Source: Zoogloea sp.
Lineage (GTDB): Bacteria; Pseudomonadota; Gammaproteobacteria; Burkholderiales; Rhodocyclaceae
Assembly: GCA_023150125.1 (NCBI GenBank)
Contig: JAKLLM010000004.1
Span: 1 to 35,279 of the forward strand
Direction: 5' to 3'
Length of the DNA stretch: 35,279 bases
The notes under the pieces are model-generated. The model was not told the DNA's origin. It ran no database searches and saw nothing but the letters and a program-made list of their open reading frames with translations. Below, piece after piece: positions 23,344 to 33,133 of the stretch (the stretch's first letter is position 1; every line of letters begins with the position of its first letter). Made by a program: the position numbers and the translations under genes.

Positions 23344-23809
23344 GGTTGTCCTCGTGGAACAGCGGCGCCGAGAAGTCGGCCAGATCCCGGAAGGCGTAGC
23401 GGTCCATGATCTTCTCGATCTCCGGCTGGGCTTCCGGCCAGGGCAGCAGCGCGCCGGGCGGGATCTCGCCGCTGGGCTGCAGCGTCACCAGCCAAGCGGC
23501 GAAGGGCTCGCGGTTCATGCTGCGGGCGGAGGGGTCGAGGGCCGGGTTGGCCTCTGCCAGTCGCGCGGCGAAGGGCGTCTTGACCGGGAAGACCGTCTTG
23601 CCCGCCTCCAGCAGGCCGAAGCTGCGGCCGGCATCCATCAACGCGCCCACCGGCTTGGGCGTGAACAGCAGGATCTCGCCCGACAGCGCGATGCCGAACT
23701 GCGTCACGCCGACCCGGTAGCGGCCGTCGCCCGACGGGGCGAACCACAGGTGGCTGTCGGGGTGGTAGAGCAGGGTGTCGGGAAAGTCGCAGCCGCGCAG
23801 CAGGGGCAT
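23333..23809 (-). CDS. GcvH-like lipoyl-carrier protein
   Basis: The 158-residue product (ATG 23809) has the lipoyl-domain layout of glycine cleavage H protein: YHPDSHLWFAPSGDGRYRVGVTQFGIALSGEILLFTPKPVG, then FGLLEAGKTVFPVKTPFAA, where Lys71 occupies the lipoyl-lysine position. The C-terminal half is longer and unlike standard GcvH. No gcvT or gcvP is nearby; instead it is coupled to a DsrE-like protein. GcvH-like lipoate-binding proteins paired with sulfur carriers are known from sulfur-oxidising heterodisulfide reductase-like (sHdr) systems, so a sulfur or selenium carrier role is an option. It lies 45 bp downstream of tRNA-Sec. Confidence 0.72.
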   Translation of the reverse strand: MPLLRGCDFPDTLLYHPDSHLWFAPSGDGRYRVGVTQFGIALSGEILLFTPKPVGALMDAGRSFGLLEAGKTVFPVKTPFAARLAEANPALDPSARSMNREPFAAWLVTLQPSGEIPPGALLPWPEAQPEIEKIMDRYAFRDLADFSAPLFHEDNRDF

Positions 23810-23854
23810 CGTGGTGTCGCCGGCAGGAGTGGCGGGAAAGGTGGCGGAAGAAAG

Positions 23855-23951
23855 TGGCGGAAGAGAATGGGAGTCGAACCCACCAGGGACCGCTTGACGG
23901 CCCCTCCTGGTTTTGAAGACCAGTCGCCCCACCGGGGGACGCATCCCTTCC
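23855..23951 (-). tRNA. selC: tRNA-Sec (UCA anticodon)
   Basis: The 97-nt sequence on the minus strand folds as a bacterial selenocysteine tRNA. An 8-bp acceptor stem (GGAAGGGA with TTCTCTTCC, one G-T wobble) is followed by a 5-bp anticodon stem CTGGT/ACCAG around CTTCAAA, with anticodon TCA (23914-23916 on the plus strand as TGA). The long variable arm pairs GGGGCCG with CGGTCCC-like bases, the T-loop is GGTTCGACTCC, and discriminator G plus CCA are encoded (23855-23858). It lies directly after the MITE-like element and reads in the same direction as selA, selB and fdnG. Confidence 0.96.
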
Positions 23952-23952
23952 T

Positions 23953-24196
23953 TTAAACCTAAAAACGGCAGTTGACCGCTTTCCGCAATCTCGAGAACAG
24001 CATGAACACTTGCGATAGTACCTTCGCCGATGTTCCCCCGGAGGTTGAGAGCGCTACACGCCCACTGGCACGCCTGGACGTGCGCCTGGCTTTGTCGCTC
24101 CGCCTTGCAGGCATGAGCCTGCGGCTTTGTCGCTTCGCGCCAGACATCCGCCCAGACGCACCATTGGGCGCGTCCAACTACCGTTTCTAGGTTCAA
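23953..24196. mobile_element. MITE-like element, 244 bp with 27-bp imperfect terminal inverted repeats
   Basis: The ends are inverted copies of each other. The left end 23953-23979 (TTAAACCTAAAAACGG...) and the complement of the right end 24170-24196 (TTGAACCTAGAAACGG...) match at 22 of 27 positions. The interior is not palindromic overall; it contains a short hairpin, GCAGGC/GCCTGC at 24107-24122, and a repeated GGCTTTGTCGCT motif. The element fills almost exactly the space between the 5' end of tRNA-Sec (23951) and the stop of selB (24198). Short frames inside it are unlikely to be genes. No clear target-site duplication is seen. Confidence 0.6.
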
Positions 24197-24197
24197 T

Positions 24198-26132
24198 TCA
24201 ATTCACGGCCAGATCGCCGCGGATCCGGTGTTGTTCGTCGTGGCCGCGGCCGAGCTTGCGAGTGTAGCCGACCCGGTCGAAGTATTCGAGGACCTGGATC
24301 GCCCGTTTGCGACCGAGGCCGGTCCGGTCGCGGAAGGCGGCGGCGCGGATGCAGCCGTCGGCCTCCATCAGCTCGGCGGCGATCGCGCCGAGCTGGCGCA
24401 CTGCGGCGGGGGCGTAGAACAGGTCGCGCACCACCTGGCAGGTTTCGCCGCAGGCGGCGAGGCGCTTGAGGAGTTCGCGGGTGGCGGCTTCGGGCTCACC
24501 GAGGCGCAGCGCGATGTCGCGCACCCACGGCGGGTCGAAGGGCTTGTCGAGGAGCCAGGGCAGCAGGGTGTCGGCGCGCCGGCGGTCGCGGGCGTCGAGC
24601 TCGAGGCGGTGGCCGTGCAGGTGCCAGGCGGCGCCGCTGCGGGCCAGCCGGCCTGCGGCGAGCCAGTGCTCGAGCCATTCGGCGAAGGCCGGCGCGGGCA
24701 GCAGCGGGGCGATCATGCGGCGCAGGCGGTCACGCTCGAGGCCGAGTTCGTCGGGGTGTTCGGCGTGGTGCCTGGCGAGGCGCGCCTCGACACGCTGGCC
24801 GAGGGCGTCGAGGGCAATATTGCCGATCAGCCAGCAGGTTTTGTCGTTGAAGCGGGCGGTGCCGGCCGGCAGCAGCGCGAGGAGGGCGTCGGGCGGGCGG
24901 TTCTCGGCGGCGGCGAGCTGGGCGAGGTCGAGGCCGAGGGGGGAGCAGGCGAGCAAGGCGTCGAGCCGCTCGGCCGGGTCGGCGACGGCGAGGGCGGCGA
25001 GCACGGCGAGCCGGTCGGGGTGGCGGCGGTGCCGCGGCGGGCCGAAGGGGTCGAGGATGCGGCCGCCACCCAGCGTGTTCTGGCCGTGGGCGTCGCGCAG
25101 CACGACGAGGTCGCCGCGGCAGGCGTGCAGCGGTGCGTCGGCGACGATCTGGGCGAGGCCGTGGCTGCCGGGGGCGAGGCCTGTCTTTTCGAGGCTGGCA
25201 TCGAGCAGCGCGACGCGGCCGCCGAGCTGGCGGGTGCCGTGGTGGATCTGCACGACGGCGCCGTGGGCGAGGGCGCGGGGCGCGTCGGCGGCGAGGCTGA
25301 GGGCGATGTCGAGGCGCTGGGCGGGCTGCGGCGCGGCCTGTCCGGTGAGCCAGTCGCCGCGGCGGACGTCATCCACCGCCAGACCGGCGAGGTTGAGGGC
25401 ACAGCGCTGGCCGGCCTGGCCGCTGTCGGCCTTGCGGTTCTGCACATGGAGGCTGCGCACGCGGGCAAGCGAGCCCGTGGGGGCGATGCGCACGCTGTCG
25501 CCCACTGCCACCCGGCCCGCATGGACGGTGCCTGCGACGATGGTGCCGGCGCCGGCGAGGGTGAAGACACGGTCGACGGCGAGGCGGAAGTCGCCCTCCG
25601 CGGCACGGGCCGGCAGGCTGCGGGCGGCGTCGATGAGGTGAGTGCGAAGGGCGTCGACGCCTGCGCCGGTGAGGGCCGACACCGGGAAGACCGGCGCGCC
25701 GGCCAGGCAGCCACCCGCCAGCAGGGCTTCGATTTGCCCGCTCACTTCGGCGAGGCGTTCGGGGCTGGCGCGGTCGGCCTTGGTGAGGGCCACGGCGCCG
25801 CGGGGGATGCCGAGCAGCTGGAGGATCTGCAGGTGTTCGCGGGTTTGCGGCATGGGGCCGTCGTCGGCGGCGACGATGAGCAGCGCGAAGTCGATGCCGC
25901 TGGCCCCGGCGAGCATGGTGGGGACGAATTTCTCGTGGCCGGGCACATCCACGAAGCCGACCACCTGGGCCGGCGAGCCGTCGCTGCCGGGCAGCGGCAG
26001 GTAGGCGTAGCCGAGCTCGATGGTGATGCCGCGGCGTTTTTCTTCGGGCAGACGGTCGGTGTCGGTGCCGGTGAGGGCGTGGACGAGGGTGGTCTTGCCG
26101 TGGTCGATGTGGCCGGCGGTGCCGATCAGCAT
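24198..26132 (-). CDS. selB: Selenocysteine-specific elongation factor
   Basis: The 644-residue protein delivers Sec-tRNA to UGA codons marked by a SECIS hairpin. The G domain has G1 [10 protein letters not shown], switch [15 protein letters not shown]3 DVPGHEKFV and G4 TKAD, all intact. EF-Tu-like beta-barrel domains follow, and the C-terminal half contains the winged-helix repeats that bind SECIS RNA (for example [21 protein letters not shown] and [27 protein letters not shown]). The start ATG overlaps the selA stop by 7 nt. Its client in this window is fdnG. The MITE-like element begins 2 bp past its stop. Confidence 0.97.
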   Translation of the reverse strand: MLIGTAGHIDHGKTTLVHALTGTDTDRLPEEKRRGITIELGYAYLPLPGSDGSPAQVVGFVDVPGHEKFVPTMLAGASGIDFALLIVAADDGPMPQTREHLQILQLLGIPRGAVALTKADRASPERLAEVSGQIEALLAGGCLAGAPVFPVSALTGAGVDALRTHLIDAARSLPARAAEGDFRLAVDRVFTLAGAGTIVAGTVHAGRVAVGDSVRIAPTGSLARVRSLHVQNRKADSGQAGQRCALNLAGLAVDDVRRGDWLTGQAAPQPAQRLDIALSLAADAPRALAHGAVVQIHHGTRQLGGRVALLDASLEKTGLAPGSHGLAQIVADAPLHACRGDLVVLRDAHGQNTLGGGRILDPFGPPRHRRHPDRLAVLAALAVADPAERLDALLACSPLGLDLAQLAAAENRPPDALLALLPAGTARFNDKTCWLIGNIALDALGQRVEARLARHHAEHPDELGLERDRLRRMIAPLLPAPAFAEWLEHWLAAGRLARSGAAWHLHGHRLELDARDRRRADTLLPWLLDKPFDPPWVRDIALRLGEPEAATRELLKRLAACGETCQVVRDLFYAPAAVRQLGAIAAELMEADGCIRAAAFRDRTGLGRKRAIQVLEYFDRVGYTRKLGRGHDEQHRIRGDLAVN

Positions 26133-27571
26133 GGGCTCAATCCTTCGGTGAGCTGGGCCACGAAGCGTGCCTCGTCGCCGGGCGGCAGGCAGCGCAGGTC
26201 GAGGTGCAGGGCCTTGTCGGCGATGCGCCCGATGACTGGCACTGGCAGGCCGCGCAGCGCGGCTTCGAGCTTGCCGAGCACGCCGCTGCCGCGCCCCACA
26301 GGGCGGAACACCAGCCCGGCCGAGGGCAGGCGGTCGACGGGCAGGCTGCCGGAGCCGATCTGCGACAGCATGGGCTCGATCGTGACGCTGAGCGGCCAGC
26401 CGGCCAGGGCCTGGGCGACGGGGGTGCGCAGGCGTTCGGCCTGGGCCAGCATGGCGTCGCGGGGGCGGGTGAGGAGCTGCAGGGTGGCGAGGCGTTCGGG
26501 CAGGCGGTCGGGGTCGCGGTAGAGGCGCAGCACGGCCTCGAGGGCGGCGAGGGTGATCTTGCCGACCCGCAGGGCGCGCTTGAGGGGGTTCTTCTTGATC
26601 TTGCCGATGAGATCGGCACGGCCGACCAGGATGCCGGCCTGGGGGCCACCGAGCAGCTTGTCGCCGGAGAAGGTGACGAGGTCGGCGCCGTTGGCGATGG
26701 CTTCGGCCGGCGTGGGTTCGTGGGGCAGGCCCCAGCGGGCGAGATCGGTGAGGGTGCCGCTGCCGAGGTCTTCGACGAAGGGCAGGCCGTGGGCGTGGGC
26801 GATGCGGGCGAGTTCGGCCTGGTCGACGCTGGCAGTGAAGCCTTCGATGGCGTAGTTGCTGGTGTGTACCTTCATCAGCAGGCCGGTGCGCGGGCCGATG
26901 GCGGTTTCGAAATCCCGCGCGTGAGTGCGGTTGGTGCAGCCGACCTCGACGAGGCGGGCGCCCGCACGCTGCATGATGTCTGGCACCCGGAAGGCGCCGC
27001 CGATCTCGACCAGCTCGCCCCGCGAGACGATGACTTCCTTGCGCTGGGCGAGGGTGTTGAGGAGCAGAAAGACCGCCGCGGCGTTGTTGTTGACGACGGT
27101 GGCGGCTTCGGCGCCGGTGAGCTCCTGGAGTAGTTCATTGACCACGTCGTCCCGGTCGCCGCGGCCGCCGCTGGCCACGTCGTATTCGAGGGCGCAGGGC
27201 GAGCGGGCGGCTTCGACCATCGCGGCGATGGCTTCTTCGGGCAGCACGGCGCGGCCGAGGTTGGTGTGCAGCACGGTGCCGCTGAGGTTGAAGACGGGTT
27301 TCAGCCGTGGTGCGGCGCGGGCAGCCAGGCGGGCTTCGGCGCTGGCGAGGAGGGTTGCGGTGTCGGGCGCCGGCTGGCCGCTGCCGATCGCCTGGCGGGC
27401 GTCGGCCAGGGTTTCGCGGAGCACGCGGGTGGCCTCGGCGCGCCCGTGGCGGTCGATGAGGGCAGGTGCCGCGCCGAGCAGCCGGTCGAGGCTCGGCAGG
27501 GCGCGGTAGGCGGAGCTTGCGGGGGCCGGCGAACTGCTGTCGGACGTGGTGCCATGGACCATGGACGCCAT
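26126..27571 (-). CDS. selA: L-seryl-tRNA(Sec) selenium transferase
   Basis: The 481-residue PLP enzyme converts seryl-tRNA-Sec to selenocysteinyl-tRNA-Sec using selenophosphate. The N-terminal tRNA-binding region starts [10 protein letters not shown], then [36 protein letters not shown], and the PLP site [21 protein letters not shown] with Lys305. The C-terminal domain ends in [18 protein letters not shown] 27571 is preceded by GAGGAG about ten bases upstream; ATG 27562 is the alternative. It lies 51 bp after fdhE and overlaps selB. Selenophosphate synthase (selD) is not in this window. Confidence 0.97.
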   Translation of the reverse strand: MASMVHGTTSDSSSPAPASSAYRALPSLDRLLGAAPALIDRHGRAEATRVLRETLADARQAIGSGQPAPDTATLLASAEARLAARAAPRLKPVFNLSGTVLHTNLGRAVLPEEAIAAMVEAARSPCALEYDVASGGRGDRDDVVNELLQELTGAEAATVVNNNAAAVFLLLNTLAQRKEVIVSRGELVEIGGAFRVPDIMQRAGARLVEVGCTNRTHARDFETAIGPRTGLLMKVHTSNYAIEGFTASVDQAELARIAHAHGLPFVEDLGSGTLTDLARWGLPHEPTPAEAIANGADLVTFSGDKLLGGPQAGILVGRADLIGKIKKNPLKRALRVGKITLAALEAVLRLYRDPDRLPERLATLQLLTRPRDAMLAQAERLRTPVAQALAGWPLSVTIEPMLSQIGSGSLPVDRLPSAGLVFRPVGRGSGVLGKLEAALRGLPVPVIGRIADKALHLDLRCLPPGDEARFVAQLTEGLSPC

Positions 27572-27622
27572 CGTGGGGGTTCTCCTCGGTTTGTCGTGGG
27601 GGTGTGTCGGGCTGGGCCCGAT

Positions 27623-28552
27623 TTACGGGAGGAACAGGAAGAGGTTGCGGCCGGCGCGGTGGAAGCCAGCCTCGTCGACGAGCATGTCGAGGGAGAGGGT
27701 GGCGAGGTCGTCGGCGAAGGCGTCGACGGCCGGGTCGGTTTCCATCGAGACGATCTTGAGGCTGGCCTGGCAGTCGGGGCAGGTTTCGGCCCTGACGGCG
27801 CGGTGGGCCGGGCCGCTGGCGCCTTCGAGGGCCTGGTAGGCGATGCCGCGGGTGTTCTGGCAGGGCACGCACTTGATGCGCGTGACGTGCCATTCGCAGG
27901 CGCACAGGCTGCAGGTGACGTAGCGCACACCGTGGCCGCCGTCGCCGATGCGCACGATGCTGGCCACCGGCGGTGCGCCGCAGGCCGGGCACTGGCCGCC
28001 TTCGAAGCCGGTGGGGATGTCGGTAGCGGCGAGGCCGAGGGCGGCGGCGGTCCACAACACCTGCAGGCTGGCGCCGATGAGCGGGGCGAGGGCCAGCTCG
28101 ACAGGGTTGGAGAGGTTTTCGTCGCCGCGCAGGATGCTGCGGGTGAGGGCGGCGAGGCGCTCCTCGGGGAAATCGGGAAGGGCCGCGATGGAGTTCTTGA
28201 GGCCGGCCGGGGCGTGGGGCACGACGGCGGTGGCGAGGTCGTGGAGCACGGCAATCCAGTCGGCCGGGAGCTGGGCGCCGTGGGCGTCGAGGGGCGGCAT
28301 GCCGTGCTGGCGGCAGCGGCGGAGGTGGGCTTCATCCGGCGGGGCGGTGGGGCCGCGGCCGTCGAGCAGGGCTTGCTGGGCGTCGGCGAGGCGGGCCGCG
28401 AAGGCGAGGAAGTCGGCCATCGCGTGGCCCTGGGCGAGGCTGCGCAGGCGCTCGGCCCGCCCGGCGAAGACGCGGGGCGAGGGCAGCCGGTTGGGGCTGG
28501 CCTCGCTGCCGGCCTGGGTGGCGATCTCTTCGGGGCTGAGGAGGGTGGGCAT
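27623..28552 (-). CDS. fdhE: Formate dehydrogenase maturation protein FdhE
   Basis: The 309-residue protein starts at ATG 28552; the frame remains open upstream only because it is antisense to the fdnI region. The rubredoxin-like metal sites are visible as four CxxC pairs: CPACG, CSLC, CVPC and CPDC, arranged in the C-terminal half as in FdhE. The N-terminal half is helical (LLSPEEIATQAG... LRSLAQGHAMADFLAFAARLADAQQ). FdhE is needed for maturation of respiratory formate dehydrogenases before Tat export. A terminator separates it from fdnI, so it may be read from fdnG at reduced level or from its own promoter. selA and selB follow. Confidence 0.93.
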   Translation of the reverse strand: MPTLLSPEEIATQAGSEASPNRLPSPRVFAGRAERLRSLAQGHAMADFLAFAARLADAQQALLDGRGPTAPPDEAHLRRCRQHGMPPLDAHGAQLPADWIAVLHDLATAVVPHAPAGLKNSIAALPDFPEERLAALTRSILRGDENLSNPVELALAPLIGASLQVLWTAAALGLAATDIPTGFEGGQCPACGAPPVASIVRIGDGGHGVRYVTCSLCACEWHVTRIKCVPCQNTRGIAYQALEGASGPAHRAVRAETCPDCQASLKIVSMETDPAVDAFADDLATLSLDMLVDEAGFHRAGRNLFLFLP

Positions 28553-28591
28553 GTTTGCGGGGTTTCCTGTGGGGCGGTGGCCCGTTGAAAA

Positions 28592-28621
28592 GGCCCGGAG
28601 GGGCGGGTGCGCCTCCGGGCC
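28592..28621 (-). terminator. Rho-independent terminator between fdnI and fdhE
   Basis: GGCCCGGAGG and CCTCCGGGCC form a perfect 10-bp stem around a 10-base loop, followed on the minus strand by TTTT. It lies 8 bases after the fdnI stop and would separate the structural genes from fdhE-selA-selB, probably as a partial terminator. Confidence 0.85.
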
Positions 28622-28629
28622 CGGGTGGC

Positions 28630-29256
28630 TTACTTGCCGGTCATCTGCTTGTACCAGGCCCGGTGGTGCTGCTTGGCCCAGGCGCGGGTGACGGTGCCGT
28701 AGAGCATCGCCCGGATGGTGCCGCGCACCCAGATGGCGGCATACACGTGGATGATGATCGCGGCGATCATCAGCGCAGCGAACACCGCGTGGAGCAGGGC
28801 GCCCAGGCGGACCACGCCGATCGGGAAGCTGGCGGAGAAGTACGCCCGCCAGATCACGATGCCCGACACGAACAGCACCAGCATGGCCACGCCGAGGAAC
28901 CAGAACAGCAGCTTCTGCCCCCCGTTGTACTTGCCCATCTCCGGCATGTTGTGGTCGTCGCCGTTGACCATCTCCTTGGCCCGTTTCACCCATTCCCAGT
29001 CGGCCTCGCGCATGCGGTTGAGGCCCTGGAAGCGGAAGAACATCACCACGAAGAACAACATCATCGCGACCCCGATGAAGGGGTGCAGGATGCGCGTCCA
29101 GGTGCCGCCGCCGAAGAGCATCGTGAGCGGGAACAGCGCCGGGTGGAACAGGGACAGCCCGGAGAGCGCGAGCAGGATGAAGCAGATGCCCGTGACCCAG
29201 TGGTTGGCCCGCTCCGAGGCGGTGTAGCGTTGCAGATCATGCGGATCGCGGATCAT
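28630..29256 (-). CDS. fdnI: Formate dehydrogenase-N gamma subunit (cytochrome b556)
   Basis: The 208-residue membrane protein matches FdnI/FdoI, the haem b subunit that passes electrons from the iron-sulfur beta subunit to quinone. It has four membrane helices. The haem-ligand and conserved histidines are seen in [38 protein letters not shown] and [25 protein letters not shown]. The basic cytoplasmic end carries [16 protein letters not shown]. The ATG follows GGAGGGCG and overlaps the beta-subunit stop (ATGA), so translation is coupled. The gene order alpha-beta-gamma is that of E. coli fdnGHI. Confidence 0.95.
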   Translation of the reverse strand: MIRDPHDLQRYTASERANHWVTGICFILLALSGLSLFHPALFPLTMLFGGGTWTRILHPFIGVAMMLFFVVMFFRFQGLNRMREADWEWVKRAKEMVNGDDHNMPEMGKYNGGQKLLFWFLGVAMLVLFVSGIVIWRAYFSASFPIGVVRLGALLHAVFAALMIAAIIIHVYAAIWVRGTIRAMLYGTVTRAWAKQHHRAWYKQMTGK

Positions 29257-30148
29257 TTTTCGCCCTCCAGTTCACGCTCGACTTCGGCTTCGATCTCCTT
29301 CGACACTTCGTTCGGGCCCTTCATCACGTAGTGGAACAGGCCGCCCAGCGCCGCGGCGGCCATGCCGGCCATCGCGAGGGGTTTGGCGACGCTCTTCCAG
29401 AGGGTGACGGTGGGCGCGATCGTCGGGTCGGCCGGCAGGCCGCTGTACAGCGCGGGCTTGTCGGCGTGGTTGAGCACGTACATGACGTGCGTGCCGCCCA
29501 CGCCGGCCGGGTCGTACAGGCCGGCGTTCTTGAAGCCGCGCTCCTTGAGCTCGGTGACGCGTTCGGCGGCCAGCTCCTGCATGTCGACCTTGGAGCCGAA
29601 GCTGATCGAGCCGGTCGGGCAGACCTTGACGCACGCCGGCTCGAGCCCGACCGCGACGCGGTCGGAGCACAGCGTGCATTTGTAGGCCTTGCTGTCCTTT
29701 TGCGAGATGCGCGGGACGTTGAACGGGCAGCCGCTCACGCAGTAGCCGCAGCCGATGCAGTTTTCCTGGTGGAAATCCACGATCCCGTTGGCGTACTTGA
29801 TGATCGCCCCGGCGCCGGGCAGGCCTTGAGGCAGCCCGGGTCCTCGCAGTGCATGCAGCCGTCCTTGCGGATCAGCCACTCGAGGCCGCGCTCTTCGGTC
29901 TCGACTTCGGCGTAGCGCATGACCGTCCAGCTCTGGTCGGTCATGTCCCGCGGGTTGTCGTAGGTGCCGGCACAGGTGCCGACTTCGTCACGCAGGTCGT
30001 TCCACTGCATGCACGCCACCTGGCAGGCCTTGCAGCCGATGCACTTGGAGACGTCGATGAGTTTGGCGACCTCGAGGGTCTTGCGCGCCTGGGGCGATTC
30101 GGTGGTGGTGGCCGAGCGCTTGGCGATGTCCAGTGATTGCAGTGCCAT
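29253..30148 (-). CDS. fdnH: Formate dehydrogenase-N beta subunit, interrupted by a frameshift
   Basis: ATG 30148 follows GAGGAGATCGCC. The first frame encodes the N-terminal part through [18 protein letters not shown] and then runs into nonsense. The second frame resumes with [12 protein letters not shown] and carries the rest to 29253. The break is at a run of four C on the plus strand (29807-29810); one more base there would give an uninterrupted protein of about 298 residues with all four [4Fe-4S] motifs: [31 protein letters not shown] and CTLC...CVKVCP. A C-terminal membrane anchor (about residues 250-275) is present in the second frame. This is either a sequencing error in a homopolymer, a recent mutation, or slippage. 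Everything else looks intact. Confidence 0.9.
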
Positions 30149-30158
30149 GGCGATCTCC

Positions 30159-33083
30159 TCAGGCTTTCTCGACGTTGACGAGGAAGGACTTGAACTCCGG
30201 CGTCTGGGTGTTCGCGTCTCCCACGAAGGGCGTCAGGGTGTTGGTGATGAAGCCGTTCTTGGCCACACCCTTGAAGCCCCAGTGGAGCGGAATCCCGACG
30301 TGGTGCACCGTCTTCCCGTCCACCTGCAGCGGCTTGATGCGCTTGGTGACCACCGCCACTGCCTTGATGTAGCCGCGGTTGGAGCTCACCTTGACCTTGT
30401 CGCCGGCCTTGATGCCCTTCTCGGCTGCCAGCGCCTCGCCGATCTCGACGAACTGCTCGGGCTGGGTGATGGCATTCGACTCGACGTGCTTGGTCCAGTA
30501 GTGGAAGTGCTCGGTGAGCCGGTAGGTGGTGGCCGCGTAGGGGAAATCCTTGGCGGTGCCGAAGGCTTCCATGTCGCCCTTGAAGACCCGCGCGGCCGGG
30601 TTGGAGACGGCCTTGGGGTTGTTGGGGTGCATGGGGTTGGTGCCGATCGGCGTCTCGAAGGGCTCGTAGTGCTCGGGGAAGGGGCCTTCGTTCATCATGC
30701 CGCGGGCGAAGAAACGCGCGACGCCCTCGGGGTTCATGATGAAGGGGCCCATGCCGTCTTCGGGGGCGGAATCCGCCTTGAAGTCGGGCACGTCGGAGCC
30801 CAACCACTTGCTCTGGGCGGCGTCCCACCACACCTGCTTGCGCTTGGCGTCCCAGGGTTTGCCGGACGGGTCGGCCGAGGCGCGGTTGTACAGGATGCGC
30901 CGGTTGGCCGGCCAGGCGAAGGCCCAGCCGAGGGTCTGGCCGTTGTGCCAGGGGTCGGCGGTGTCGCGCCGGGCCATCATGTTGCCCTTTTCCGTCCAGG
31001 CGCCGGAGAAGATCCAGCATCCGCAGGCGGTGCTGCCGTCGTCCTTGAGCTGGGCGAAGCCGTCGAGCAGCTCGCCGGCCTTCTTGACGAGCTTGGTCGG
31101 GTCCTTGGCGTCGAACTGGTCGGCCAGGGCCTTGCCGTTGTACTCCTTGGCGAGCTCCTCGGGCGAGGGTTCGTCGGGGCGCTTGTAGGCCCAGGCGAGG
31201 TTGAGGATCGGGTCGGGGAAGGCGCCGCCGTCCTTCTTGTACATCTCCCGCAGGCGCAGGAACAGGCCGGCCATGATCTCCGGGTCGGTCTTGGCCTCGC
31301 CCGGGGGTTCGGCGCCCTTCCAGTGCCACTGCAGCCAGCGGCCGGAGTTGACGATGGCGCCGTCTTCTTCGGCGAAGCAGGTGGTCGGCAGGCGGAACAC
31401 CGTGGTCTGGATCTTGGCCGGGTCCACGTCGTTGAACTCGCCGTGGTTCTGCCAGAACTCGGAGGTCTCGGTGGCCAGCGGGTCCATGATGACGAGGAAC
31501 TTGAGTTTGGACAGCGCCGCGCTCACCTTGGCCTTGTTGGGGAAGGAGTTGAGCGGGTTGAAGCCCTGGGCGAAGTAGCCGGTCATCTTGCCCTGGTGCA
31601 TCAGCTCGAAGACCTGCAGCACGTCGTAGGTTTTATCGAGCTTGGGCAGGTAGTCGAAGGCCCAGTTGTTGTCCTTGGTGGCGGCAGCGCCGTACCAGGC
31701 CTTCATCAGGCTGACGTGGAACTTGCCGTAGTTCTGCCAGTACGACAGCTGCCCCGGCCGCATGGGCTTGGGCGCGCGCTTGGCGATGTAGGCGTCGTAG
31801 TCGGTCTCCTTCTCGCCGGGCAGGGTCATGTAGCCCGGCAGCAGGTTGGACAGCAGCCCGAGGTCGGTGAGGCCCTGGATGTTGGAGTGGCCGCGCAGGG
31901 CGTTCACGCCACCGCCAGCGCGCCCGATGTTGCCGAGCAGCAGCTGCACCATCGCTGCGGTGCGGATGATCTGCGAGCCGGTGCTGTGCTGGGTCCAGCC
32001 GAGGGCGTAGAGGATGGTCATCACCCGGTCGGGGGTGTGCGTGGAGGCGAGCATCTCGGCCACCTGCAGGAACTTGTCCTTGGGCGTGCCGCAGATCTTC
32101 TCGACCATCTCGGGCGTGTAGCGGGCGAAGTGGGCCTTCAGCAGGTTCCAGACGCAGCGCGGGTTTTCGAGGGTCGGGTCGGTCTTGACGTAGACCTTGT
32201 TGCCGGCGATCAGGTAGTTGATCACCCCGCCCAGGAAGGCGATGTCGGTGCCGGTGCGGATGGGCGCGTAGAGGTCGGCCAGCGCGGCCGAGCGCGTGAA
32301 GCGCGGGTCCACGACGACCAGTCGGGCCTTGTTCTTCGCCTTTGCTTCGGTCACCCATTTGAAGCCGCAGGGATGGGCTTCGGCAGCGTTGCCGCCCATG
32401 ATCAGCACCACGTCCGCATTCTTGATGTCGGACCAGTGGTTGGTCATGGCGCCACGGCCATACGTCGGGGCAAGACTTGCCACCGTCGGGCCGTGTCAGA
32501 CACGCGCTTGGTTGTCGAAGGCGAGCATTCCCAGGCTGCGCACCACCTTGTGGGTGATGTAGCCTGCTTCGTTGCTGGAGGCGGAGGCGGCGAGGAAACC
32601 GGTGGTGAGCCAGCGGTTCACCGTCACGCCGTCGGCGTTCTTGGCGATGAAGTTGGCGTCGCGGTCTTCCTTGACCAGCTTGGCGATGCGGGTGAAGGCC
32701 TCGTCCCAGCTGATGCGCTTCCATTCCTTGGAGCCGGGTTCGCGCACTTCCGGGTACTTGAGCCGGTTCTTGCTGTGCACGAAGTCGAGCAGGCCGGCGC
32801 CCTTCGGGCACAGGCTGCCGCGGTTCACCGGGTGGTCCGGGTCACCCTCGATGTGGAAGATCTCGGCGTGGGCGTTCTTGGCCTTGTCACCCAGGCTGTA
32901 CATGATGATGCCGCAACCGACCGAACAATACGGGCAGGTGTTGCGGGTTTCGGTGCTGCGGGCGAGCTTGAAAGTGCGGACTTCGGCCAGCGCGGCGGTG
33001 GGCGAGAAGCCCATCGCGACGAGACTCGATCCGGTCAAGCCCCCGGCGGCCACCTTGAAGAACTGGCGCCGTGAGAGTTGCAT
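30159..33083 (-). CDS. fdnG: Formate dehydrogenase-N alpha subunit, selenoprotein (UGA = Sec196)
   Basis: The 974-residue molybdo/tungstopterin enzyme oxidises formate in the periplasm. ATG 33083 follows GGAGGAGGAAG. The Tat signal is [15 protein letters not shown]. The [4Fe-4S] site is C50, C53, C57 and C92 (CPYCSVGC and GSLCPKG). The reading frame is interrupted at 32496-32498 by UGA within [16 protein letters not shown], exactly where E. coli FdnG has selenocysteine 196; the frame continues to 30159 with full similarity, so this is not a pseudogene. A SECIS hairpin follows the UGA directly. The C-terminal molybdopterin-binding domain ends [15 protein letters not shown]. fdnH starts 10 bp later. 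Confidence 0.97.
32453..32498 (-). ncRNA. Bacterial SECIS element in fdnG mRNA
   Basis: Immediately 3' of the UGA the mRNA can form an outer 7-bp stem (CACGGCC at plus-strand 32489-32495 with GGCCGTG from 32453-32459). An apical stem GGCA/TGCC carries the loop AGUCU, with an unpaired U just below it between two G and GGCA. The GU in the loop and the bulged U are the features SelB needs in E. coli SECIS elements. Confidence 0.85.
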
Positions 33084-33133
33084 GTTTCGTCTTCCTCCTC
33101 CGGTTGTTGTGACAAGCGTGCGTTGGTGAACCT

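Noticed and set aside
23959-24190. Two 72-codon open frames inside the MITE-like element
   Set aside because: They are Arg/Ser-rich, overlap on opposite strands, lack ribosome binding sites and lie within a repeat-bounded element.
24228-26522. Long open frame antisense to selB and selA
   Set aside because: The product is Gly/Glu/Val-rich with no domain, and the opposite strand is unmistakably selA-selB.
32496-32498. fdnG as a pseudogene because of an internal stop
   Set aside because: The UGA is at the selenocysteine position, a SECIS follows it, and selA, selB and selC are present.
29964-33074. Open frame of over 1000 codons antisense to fdnG
   Set aside because: It overlaps a selenoprotein gene with clear motifs and has no ribosome binding site or recognisable domain.
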